Below are positions 52,562 through 60,700 of a stretch of 64,000 bases of DNA, in pieces. Position 1 is the stretch's first letter. Every line of letters begins with the position of its first letter. The position numbers and the translations under genes were made by a program. Source of the stretch: Rallus limicola (lineage: Eukaryota; Chordata; Aves; Gruiformes; Rallidae); NCBI GenBank assembly GCA_022605955.1, contig JAKCOZ010000012.1, positions 24,860,015-24,924,014 of the forward strand, read 5' to 3'. The notes below the pieces were generated by a model. It was given only the letters and a program-made list of their open reading frames with translations, searched no databases and had not been told where the DNA came from.

Positions 52562-53009
52562 TTTAACCCACATTCTTGTCTTTTTAAGACAGACATCTTT
52601 TTCATCACCTCAAAACATTTCTCTCCTTTGGATCTCACATTTCACACTGTAATTGTAATAGTCAATATAACGTTGTTATCAGTTATTTGGTTTTAATTTA
52701 CGAATGTGTAGCAGCCTGTCTTCGTTGACACACCACCATAACGAGCTGAATCACTTTGATGTTAAGTTTCAGAAGATGCGACTTGGATGCAAAGCATGGG
52801 ACTGTCAGGAGAAAATTCCCAATGTACAGTCTTGGTTTGTAAGTTACATCAAGTGCTTACTACTGCTCACGACCCACATCCTGCCAACTACACCATTTTA
52901 AGGTCATGATCCACAACCTGGATATAGACATAGTTTGGCAGGGATTAACCCCCCTTGTGTTCCAACCGACCCCCAGATGGCTCTGGGTGGCTGGGGGCGG
53001 CTGGGCCTA

Positions 53010-53027
53010 ACCCCTGAGTGACGCCCA
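53010..53027 (-). other. Primer-binding-site-like sequence next to the 53.0 kb LTR
   Basis: On the minus strand the LTR end (CCTGACA) is followed by AT and then TGGGCGTCACTCAGGGGT. The TGG start and 2-nt spacing are where a retroviral primer binding site belongs. I cannot match the 18-mer confidently to a tRNA 3' end, so it may be decayed. Confidence 0.4.
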
Positions 53028-53029
53028 AT

Positions 53030-53750
53030 TGTCAGGTGTTTTATCGGGATCAGTTCTCTATTTCATTCTCAGAGAACAGAATTAAGACTCGAAACCGAGT
53101 CGAGGTTCAGGTTGCTTTATTTGGAGCAAACGTGCAGGAAAAAAAGGCGGGGGGAAAGGAGAAAGGGGTGGAAAAGAGAGATAAAATGGTGGGAAAGAGG
53201 GAGAGAAAGACAGGAGGGGAAAGGTGAGGGAGCGCTGCTGTATCTACCACCACGATGCCTCAGCATCCCGTCTCCTGGCAGAGCCTTCTTCAGTGTCTCC
53301 ATGGAAGAGCATTCCCTCGTTGTCTCCATGTCACTCGATGCATGTTGCTTGCTTCCTTCTGTTGCTTGCCTCTCATGTTGCTCGCTCCATGGCCGCTTGC
53401 CTCTTTTCCTGGCCGAATGCTCTCTGTTTGGAGTCAACCTTTGTCTGGCCACAAGCTGCCACCTGGCTTGTGGGCCTCAGGCTGGATGGCGGAATGTCCC
53501 ATGTGTCAATGGCTCCTGATGTTTCTCCTGTTAGTGGAATGCTCTCCTGATGGGTGCCTGATGTCTCTTCTGAATGGCTCCTGATGTCTGTCTTTTGGGT
53601 GGCTCGTTGAATAGTCATTAGGTCTTTCGAAGCCTTAGCCAGTGGTGGTGATATAATGAGGTTTGGTTAAGTGAGAGGGAAAAAGGGGGGAACGACACCA
53701 GGGTTCTGTTGGCAATTATTAAGGCATATTTCCAGTCCCTTACGACTACA
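53030..53750 (-). mobile_element. Retroviral LTR (721 bp) with internal stub
   Basis: On the minus strand it begins TGTAGTCGTAAGGGAC and ends CCTGACA, giving TGT...ACA ends as in retroviral LTRs. An AATAAA poly(A) signal lies at 53116-53121 (minus), about 86 bp from the 3' end, consistent with R-U5. The U3-side body carries degenerate repeats of ATCAGGAGCCATT type between about 53500 and 53600. No matching target duplication flanks the two ends, and a PBS-like sequence follows the LTR at 53027, so this looks like a 5' LTR whose provirus was cut off near 52925 rather than a clean solo LTR. The start TGTAGTCG is reminiscent of class II/alpharetroviral LTRs, but family assignment is uncertain. 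Confidence 0.7.
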
Positions 53751-55059
53751 TTTACACACTTGTGGTGTTGTTTAACTTTTTTTTTCTTGGAAATAAGCAT
53801 ATGTTCAGCTGTGTTAAGCCATAAATAGATACGAGTTAGAAGGAAAACTAATCCCCCACTTGAAAATTACACTGAGGAAACTAAGCTGACTCTTCTACTG
53901 GTGAAGTTGTGCTTAAGACAGAATAGAGAAAAAACTGAGTTTTGTCTCTACTGTGTGTGTTTTACCAGTGTTCTCACTGGTGGAACTAATTGCAGGTCTC
54001 AGGTTTTCAGCAGAGCTCACCTCCATGCCACTTGCTCATCCCTTTTCTTTTGATGGAGACTTCATATATTTCCCAGAATATGTGAGGTAGAGGCTTATTT
54101 TATTATCAACCAAAGGTCAGGAACATGTGAAGTTTTCCAACTACATTTTTCCCAAAGGACATGAGTGAATTGTTCACTGCAGCTGGTGAATCAAAAGTGC
54201 ACAGCTGTTGCAATACCAGAGGCTCTTTTCCTTCAATCTTCAGATTGAAATTAGTTGGGTGTTATTTATGCTCAAATTATTTTTCTTTCCTCCTTTCCAT
54301 TCTTAAGCAAACGACACCCCAAAAGCTCCAGTTTTCATATAAGAAAAACATGCATAGAACAGCAGAGAAACCAGATTTTTAATTAAAAAGAGGTTTTAGC
54401 ACAAACTTGGAAAATAGACAGCATTCTAGCCTTGAGGTCGGGCACATGGATTTCAGTGCCCTTGTAGAGAATATCTTGTGTTTAATTATATGCATAAAAA
54501 GGCATATTCTGTATTTAAGCACCAACAGTCATTTTCTTAAGCACTCTCAGAATTTTGTGTAAGTACCACACAACCACAAAAATGAATGGAAATGAGATTC
54601 AAAAGCCCAAACATTAAACATTTCACTGAGTAAAACACCCCAGTTGTGGAGACTCTGGTATAGATGGATTGGGACTAGCCTGTGTATGGAGCTTTTTCGT
54701 TTGGAATGACAACTGTTTGGGTACCCCCCCCAAAAAAAAAGCACAAAGAAACACTAAGCCTGAAAGGTGTCTAGTTTCCAGGCCACAGGGTCAGACTGAA
54801 GAACTGAATCTGGGCAGGGAACAAACAAACATCAAGACAGGCAGTGAAATTCTCCAAAAATTTTATCTCCAGTGTCTCAGTCAGGATTGCTGTCATCTGA
54901 AGGGCTTCCTGGCTTGCTTTTGTTCAAAGTGGGCCTGCTGTGTTGGAAGGACTCAAGGTAGAGGTCCTTCTGATTTTGGATAACAGCTGACAGATTCTTC
55001 CAAGATGCATGTTGCAAACATTTCAGTACATTTCATCTTTTTTTCCTTTTTAATCAGAA
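53751..55059. other. Intergenic, no gene seen
   Basis: About 1.3 kb between the two retroviral insertions. Nothing recognised. Confidence 0.5.
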
Positions 55060-55130
55060 GAATCACAGAATCATAGGGGTTGGAAGGGACCTCAAGAGAT
55101 CATCAGGTCCAACCTCCCTGACAAAGCTTC
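55060..55130 (-). mobile_element. Very short CR1 3' fragment
   Basis: About 70 bp. The inverted tail AATCACAGAATCATAGGGG is followed by TTGGAAGGGACCTCAAGAGA and GGTCCAACCTCCCTGACAAA. It is an extreme 5' truncation lying about 210 bp from the provirus. Confidence 0.88.
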
Positions 55131-55340
55131 AAATGATATACATTTAAGAGGCATCAAGAATGTAATCCTCTATGAACTGACGATATTTTTTTACTAATAT
55201 TAGTTCCAGCTACATGCATTTTGTACCAGGGGCAAACATCCCCCCAGATAATGAAGAGTTACAGTAATTAAGAAAATAGATGTCCAGAAATGCTGTTAAC
55301 TAAACTGCATATTCTTTCCTGAACAGTAATAGTATACCTG

Positions 55341-55836
55341 TGTTATAAATTGAGACCACAATGGATCATAATCCAATTAGAATTTTATTAATTATAGCAA
55401 GTAGAATATGAGCAAAGACAGCGCTGGACGGCAGGGGGTCTATGCTCCGCCAATTGCCGCGCTGAGCAGTTCAAACCGTCCCTTTTTATACATCCTTACT
55501 TCCGTGTTCATGAAGTAGGGGAGGTACTCTGCGCACGCTTCAGTTGTTGTTGGGGGGGTCGTTTTCTGCCTCTTGGTGGTCGTTGAGGTCAAAGTAAGAA
55601 GTCTTCCTCCTTTGTCCCATCACTCATATGTCCTTATATGGGGTTGTTTGTTCTGTTTCTGTTGGTTCCTGGACATCTGATTGTTGTATCTGGTTTCGTT
55701 TGTGTAAGTGATTGGGTTATCTTATTTTACACAAGCGGTGTCTGGTAGCTGTTTGCATACATTGAGCTTCTTACACAAGTGGTGTCTGGCAACCTTTACA
55801 TTGAATAAACAATACCCTAGCCCATAGTTTCTCACA
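55341..55836 (-). repeat. 3' LTR of the provirus (496 bp)
   Basis: Runs from TGTGAGAAAC (minus-strand start at 55836) to TTTATAACA (end at 55341). It has a TATA box TATAAAAAGG at 55481-55490, a poly(A) signal AATAAA at 55384-55389, and a 23-bp near-perfect tandem element (55727-55749 and 55771-55793) in U3. Confidence 0.95.
55727..55793 (-). promoter_or_regulatory. Tandem U3 element in the 3' LTR
   Basis: TTACACAAGCGGTGTCTGG recurs 44 bp downstream as TTACACAAGTGGTGTCTGG, with the following four bases also similar. Its place in U3, upstream of the TATA box in transcriptional order, is where duplicated retroviral enhancers usually sit. The same pair is in the other LTR at 60591-60657. Confidence 0.6.
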
Positions 55837-55838
55837 AT

Positions 55839-55855
55839 CCCCCCTTTTTCTTTTT
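55839..55855 (-). other. Polypurine tract
   Basis: On the minus strand AAAAAGAAAAAGGGGGG, then AT and the LTR start TGTGAG. This is the canonical plus-strand primer position at the 3' LTR boundary. Confidence 0.92.
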
Positions 55856-55871
55856 ATCCTATTATTGTTTA

Positions 55872-56486
55872 TTAGACGCTACTTTCATTCTCGGAACTGC
55901 TAGCAAACCTTTTTCCACAATCCCAACATTTATCATAACACTCACAAGGTAATACCCCACAATTACAATAGGCATAGTTTTTACGTGGCATAATGCATTC
56001 ACAACAAACTTCATCCTCATTAATAGATACACTCTTATATTTTTCCTCAGACCTCATAGTTAAAATAAGCAATTTCGCTATGTCAAACTGTTCTTTAATA
56101 AAATGTAAAATATAGCGTAATATACAAGGCCCAAATATAAGTCCCAGAATCAACATAATAAGCGGTCCTGCTAAAACAGACAACAAAGTGGTTAGCCAAG
56201 GTGAAACATGAAACCAGTTTTCATACCATGACCTGCCCGCTTCACGCTTACGTTGATCTAACCTTTTCTGGAGTTCAGATATGGTGTCCTGGACTACTCC
56301 CATATGGTCCAAACTTTGTAATTCTTGGCCTTTTACTAGGGAGGCTATGTCTGTACCTGCTCCAACTCCTCCCGCTATCAGCAGTGTAGCTAGGGTTACC
56401 ACTGTAATTGGCTCTCGTTTTTGTCTATTCAGGTCTCCTTCAAAGTGGCATAGCACCTCCTCAGAGGTGTGAACCCCAATAGCCAC
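55872..56486 (-). pseudogene. env: Retroviral env transmembrane-subunit remnant with Cys-rich tail
   Basis: An uninterrupted frame of 204 codons whose first codon is GTG, so it is a fragment rather than a gene with its own start. Visible in order: an R-Q-K-R subunit cleavage motif (21-24), a hydrophobic A/G-rich fusion-peptide-like stretch (about 27-45), a short heptad-like region with R-W motifs (about 63-92), the gammaretrovirus-type membrane anchor SPWLTTLLSVLAGPLIMLIL (95-114) with FGPCI following, and a cytoplasmic tail. The segment normally lying between the first heptad region and the second, which carries the immunosuppressive-type and CX6CC motifs, is absent. The tail (161-190) has nine cysteines, unlike typical gammaretroviral tails. 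Its stop codon lies 16 bp from the polypurine tract. It is in a different frame from the SU remnant upstream. Confidence 0.85.
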
Positions 56487-56760
56487 AGTAAAAATGACCT
56501 GGATAATTACAATAACTTCTGCCAGGGTTACGTGTTGGACATATATAAAATGCCTTGCATTGGGCCTGAAGCTTTGCTAGATCTGGGGTAAAAACAGGGG
56601 AGTCCTGTTCCATAGGTATCAGGGAATATAGATGCACGGAGAAATTCCACTTCCCTGGACCGATCTGAGTTTGAATTAATTTTGACTCTGGTAAATTATA
56701 TAATTTCCAAGCCATAGGTTCATGAGGGTTTCCATTTGCTTGGGTTGTTATCAATAACAA
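56461..56760 (-). pseudogene. env: Retroviral env surface-subunit N-terminal remnant
   Basis: About 99 codons without an ATG at the left edge. It reads like the start of a gammaretroviral-type SU: an H-E-P-M-A-W-K-L motif, then cysteines in C-P-x-x-x-P-G-x-S-Y-C and F-Y-C-G-Y-W-G contexts. The rest of SU is missing, and the frame runs out into the TM remnant in another frame, so a deletion joined the two ends. A hydrophobic signal-like segment sits just upstream (about 56760-56815) in yet another frame, showing a further frameshift. Confidence 0.7.
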
Positions 56761-57097
56761 AACTAACGGTATACCAGAAAAAAAGGGTGTCAGTCAATTT
56801 TGCCAATTTAAGTATATTTTCACCAGTCCTGGGGAAGTTTGGCCATTGCTGCTTTTGTGTCCCATCATTCCGGTTCTTTTCTCCACAGTTTGTTCCTCCT
56901 CTGCCTTGCCCGTCGACTCGGTTGCTTCGAGCCACGGGGTGTACCATCTTCTCGGCAGCAAGGGAATTCTTCAGGAGAACAGCTGTTTCGGGCTTTCTGC
57001 CTGTTTATATAGGCTTCCCACTTTGCAGCTTTAACTAATGGGACAAAGCAAGACACAGTTAGTACTTCCCTTCTGCACTTTATAGCCAAAATTTCAG

Positions 57098-57298
57098 CTA
57101 CAAAGGTGACTGGTTCGTTGGAATGGTAGTTCTTTGGATTTTCCAACACTGTGTGCAAACTCCTATCGGAGGGTATCCACATTCACAGTGTGTCCACCAT
57201 TTATTCTGGCATACCTTACACCTAAGACAAGCAAATGGATAACAATTGCAGTTCAAATTATTACACCTAATTCGTACATCTAGAGTGCTTATATTATT
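57098..57298 (-). pseudogene. Cysteine-rich reading frame upstream of env, function unknown
   Basis: A stop-to-stop frame of 66 codons with no ATG near its start. Ten cysteines lie between 57265 and 57146, in C-N-C, C-x-x-C-x-x-C, W-W-x-H-C-x-C-G and C-x-x-C settings, suggesting metal binding. The C-N-C...C-x-x-C spacing resembles that of the env tail in the same provirus. No standard gammaretroviral gene fits at this place. It could be an exon of a spliced accessory gene, a displaced duplicate of the env tail, or chance. I do not recognise the family. Confidence 0.45.
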
Positions 57299-57525
57299 TT
57301 ACATCAGCATATCTTTTATATTCAATATTGTGTGATTGCATAAGTTAGCCATGACATAGCTCTTATTATTAAAACTTGAGTTACAAACAAACAAATAGAC
57401 AAACAGACAGACAAAACTAAAACCAGAAAACCAAATTTTCCAGCCTGTGCTTCAGGTTTCAGTATTTCTTCAGTTTCTTTCAGGTATACCTGTGAGGTCA
57501 CCTCACTTCTCAGCTGTCCCTTTTT

Positions 57526-57553
57526 CTTTTTTTTTTTTTTTTTTTTTTTTTTA
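57526..57553. repeat. Poly(T) run inside the provirus
   Basis: About 28 T residues (A on the coding strand). It sits near the junction where most of pol is missing, so it may mark the joint of an aberrant reverse-transcription or retroposition event. Confidence 0.85.
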
Positions 57554-57677
57554 CTGGAGCAGTCCTGTGATTAAAAGAGAAGAGAACTGCCCGAACGTAC
57601 ATATGCTCGACAGTGAATTGGTTAGAAATCTGGTGCCATTCACCTTTAGGATATAATTTTTCTTCACAGTGCACTAT

Positions 57678-58075
57678 GGGCAGTGGCAGGAGTGTTCGCA
57701 TCCTTGGGGGAGTTTTATGAAGGTATATTGTACTCCCTCCCAAGTGAACACAGATTGATGTTTACCCTCCTCTAGAAGAGGAATTACCATATTCAGCTTG
57801 CATTTGGCCGACTGGTTCAGCAGTGTCGGCACCAGCGGCTGAGTGGCACCGTGTTACTGTTTGATCCCTTTCGGGGCGCTGCCACTGCCAGCAGGCCCCT
57901 CCTGTCTATTGTGCGTACTGACCACACTGGAGCCTTACATGGCGCTCCGCCTGCAGTATCTCAGGTTTCCAAGTCTCTGATCACCTCTGTGATCCCCTCC
58001 TCAGCAGCAGATAGCAAAGGATATTTTATTGATCAACGTTTGTTATTCTAGAAGGAGGTGACTTAACAGGTTCCT
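57678..58075 (-). pseudogene. pol: Reverse transcriptase N-terminal remnant (pol)
   Basis: Minus-strand frames, broken by stops and shifts, show RT hallmarks in order: a Q-Y-P-L-L start block with G-I-T-E-V-I, then K-A-P-V-W-S-V-R (cf. SPxNTPVxPVRK), then V-P-L-S, and finally F-T-W-E-G-V-Q-Y-T with L-P-Q-G at 57712-57701. The YxDD catalytic block, connection, RNase H and integrase are not found after it. RT is therefore truncated before its active-site aspartates. Confidence 0.75.
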
Positions 58076-58084
58076 TAAGCACTG

Positions 58085-58400
58085 GAACCTCACAGAGTGG
58101 GGCTCCAAAGCTCCACACTGTTCCATTAGGTAGTTTCCAGACTTTGCTAGGACATCAAATCCTAATATATTATTTCAGTATGGACCAATGACAACCTTTA
58201 TCTTAGATACTGAGTTTTCACCTGGAGACCAAACACATAGAGTACTAATTGGTCTGGTTTCAGGGACTCCAGTTACTCTTATTACATTTATTTTCTCTTG
58301 GGTAGGGGTCAGTCCTAATCCTTTTGACTGATAACACTTATTTGAGCTCCCATATCAATTGTGAAATTTACAGGTCTGCGCCTGGGACCAGCGGTTCACA
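58085..58400 (-). pseudogene. pro: Retroviral aspartic protease remnant, active site altered
   Basis: The minus strand encodes F-T-I-D-M-G-A-Q-I-S-V, where retroviral proteases have D-T/S-G-A; the aspartate codon is 58354-58356. Downstream are I-L-G-F-D-V-L and similar hydrophobic strands typical of the protease C-terminal half, running into the RT remnant. Replacement of the conserved Thr/Ser next to the catalytic Asp by Met suggests loss of function. Confidence 0.7.
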
Positions 58401-59589
58401 TAACATGTGGGTTAGGATGCTGGTCAGGCCATTCTAAGGGAGTGGGTCAGCCTGAAATTTTCCTTCCCTCCCGCGTTTTCTAGTTTAAATCTATCAGATC
58501 CTTCCTCAAGTCTGAGCAAGGACTCACTGACAGGCACAGAAGACTCCCTCCTCCTGTGTTTTGGTGGTATCAGAGAATTCCATAAACTTGCTAATTGGCT
58601 GCTCCACGAGTTTACGAATGTGCGAACAGTCTGTGAATTGCCCACTTAGAGCTGGGCGAGGTAACCTTTCTCCACAGACCATCGCGCTGAGGACCGGTTT
58701 GCCGAAGGGGGTGGGGATACTTCAAAAAACCAAACCAAACCAAAACAAAAAACCCAGCCTGGCAAATCCAGACATGCGAATTTATAATTCTTCTAAACAT
58801 CCTACCTTTGTGCCATAAATAACAAATTCTTGTAATAGTTCTTCCCATGTTAAAACAGGCTGTTGCTGCTGGTTGGGGTAGCGAGTATTATGATCAATTG
58901 ATCGCAGAATCTTTTTCTTTAGGCTTTGCACATCGATTTTAAAAGGCTTCAGGGAGACCCCTAATCAGGTTTAAGGTGGACCGAATCTCCTGGTGTGGCA
59001 AGGGGAATGCCCTGCCTCCAGTCACTCATACCTGGCTTAAATACACACAGCCTTTTTTTGCATTGATTCAGCCAGCCCAGATAATTCAGTGAAAAGAGCA
59101 GTTTTTCACCCAATCCTGTCCCTGGAGTGAGGGACGAGATCAGTGCATCTCAAGAAGATTGTATAACTTATCTATCCCTTGGCCAGGGAAGAGACATTAT
59201 TATAACTAATTACACAGTTTACGTACAGCATTCACAGGGGCAAAACATCCTGAGAGGACCATGGCTTAGTATCCAAATTTCCCCTATTCACTCTCAGAAG
59301 GTCACATCGTAGTTACACAGTTCACGTTACAAAACTCAAAGGGCAACATCACACAACGGTTTACACACACACACACAAAGATCCTTTGAGCCGTATACAG
59401 AGCACCAGAAAACAACTCCTTTAAAACTCATTTCACTCACACAAACAGTTTCAATCTGCCATTCACTGTGTCCGTCTCCAGCCACTCTCCTCGTGGAGAC
59501 TCAGCACTCACCCTGCAGTCAGACTGCGACTTGTAAGCACAGTTTTTATTTCATTCAGTGGGTAAAGTCTGGCTCCCGGTTTTTTTCTA

Positions 59590-59817
59590 GCCACACTTCC
59601 ACATCTTACCCAATCTTCTTCTGACCCATAGACAGGCCAGAAGACATTTTTAGAAATCTTCTTCCCTCCCCATATCTTAGTACAATATTCTCTTATCTTT
59701 CCCTAGGGTTCCAGGGAAATATCTCCAATTGTCTAAGATATTTGCCAGAGGGGTATTCCTGGGTACAGTGGGTACCCTTCCCATGGTAGTCGAAGGCTTG
59801 CTGCCCTTCGCCCCCAT
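59590..59817 (-). pseudogene. gag: gag matrix N-terminal remnant
   Basis: The ATG at 59817-59815 starts M-G-A-K-G-S-K-P-S, a myristoylation-type N-terminus. It is followed by a matrix-like P-L-A-N-I-L-D-N-W block, then in-frame stops after about 47 and 55 codons. It is the first good ATG after the primer binding site (about 365 bp leader). Sequence from here to about 58440 must be the rest of gag but is badly broken; I can only see scattered fragments, such as a Q-Q-Q-Q-P-V-L-T-W-E-E-L block near 58815-58870. I did not find a nucleocapsid zinc knuckle. Confidence 0.65.
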
Positions 59818-60181
59818 CTTCTGGAATATCCACAAGCATGCACTCACTCGCTCCCCTTTTTCCTGGCCCAGTCCCTCGCGGGAGATGGGAAACGCAGTAC
59901 TTAAGGGTCCACACTCGCTTGGTTCAGTATATCGAACCTCTCACTTGTTATATTCCAGGAAACCCAATCCCGCCCGAACGGCTAACCTGCGAAAATTCAC
60001 AATATACTTACGCGTCCTGCGTCTTCGTCCGGACTCCCGTGCACAGAATCTTTATGGGATTCCTCCTTTGCTCACTATTCTAGAATTTAGGTTCGTCGGT
60101 AAGGCTGAGGTAGGCTGTCTGTCGCGGGGCCGCGGATTGCCGCGGGGCGCCTCCCCGGAGGACAGAAGCCCACCTTTCCTT

Positions 60182-60199
60182 ATCCGAGTCACGGCACCA
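60182..60199 (-). other. Primer binding site, tRNA-His
   Basis: The plus strand ATCCGAGTCACGGCACCA equals the 3' end of vertebrate tRNA-His with CCA, so the retroviral strand carries the exact 18-nt complement TGGTGCCGTGACTCGGAT. It lies five bases inside the 5' LTR. Confidence 0.93.
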
Positions 60200-60204
60200 G
60201 GAAT

Positions 60205-60700
60205 TGTTATAAATTGAGACCACAATGGATCATAATCCAATTAGAATTTTATTAATTATAGCAAGTAGAATATGAGCAAAGACAGCGCTGGACGGCAGGG
60301 GGTCTATGCTCCGCCAATTGCCGCGCTGAGCAGTTCAAACCGTCCCTTTTTATACATCCTTACTTCCGTGTTCATGAAGTAGGGGAGGTACTCTGCGCAC
60401 GCTTCAGTTGTTGTTGGGGGGGTCGTTTTCTGCCTCTTGGTGGTCGTTGAGGTCAAAGTAAGAAGTCTTCCTCCTTTGTCCCATCACTCATATGTCCTTA
60501 TATGGGGTTGTTTGTTCTGTTTCTGTTGGTTCCTGGACATCTGATTGTTGTATCTGGTTTCGTTTGTGTAAGTGATTGGGTTATCTTATTTTACACAAGC
60601 GGTGTCTGGTAGCTGTTTGCATACATTGAGCTTCTTACACAAGTGGTGTCTGGCAACCTTTACATTGAATAAACAATACCCTAGCCCATAGTTTCTCACA
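60205..60700 (-). repeat. 5' LTR of the provirus (496 bp)
   Basis: Same length and, read base by base, no difference noticed from the copy at 55341-55836. TATA box TATAAAAAGG at 60345-60354, AATAAA at 60248-60253, tandem U3 elements at 60591-60613 and 60635-60657. As the 5' LTR it would drive transcription on the minus strand, toward SLITRK3 and antisense to it. Confidence 0.95.

Larger units (their letters stand above)
47939..53029. other. Intergenic, no gene seen
   Basis: AT-rich sequence with a TATA tract near 52150-52190 and an (ATT)n(AGT)n run near 52508-52561. The last ~100 bp (about 52925-53029) is GC-richer and is probably internal sequence of the retroviral element whose LTR starts at 53030. 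Confidence 0.5.
55341..60700 (-). mobile_element. Internally deleted gammaretrovirus-like provirus, 5360 bp
   Basis: A complete LTR-to-LTR element read on the minus strand: 5' LTR (60700-60205), primer binding site for tRNA-His, gag remnant, protease and RT remnants, a cysteine-rich frame, env remnant, polypurine tract and 3' LTR (55836-55341). The four bases CCTG precede 55341 and follow 60700, a 4-bp target duplication of the gammaretroviral type. The two LTRs look identical by eye, pointing to recent insertion, yet the interior lacks most of RT, RNase H and integrase and carries stops and frameshifts. The element could not have moved with its own proteins as it stands. Class I affinity rests on the env TM segment, the His primer and the 4-bp duplication. 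Confidence 0.9.

Noticed and set aside
53112..53584. Overlapping 108-135 codon frames inside the 721-bp LTR
   Set aside because: They lie within LTR sequence with degenerate tandem repeats; no retroviral protein motif is present.
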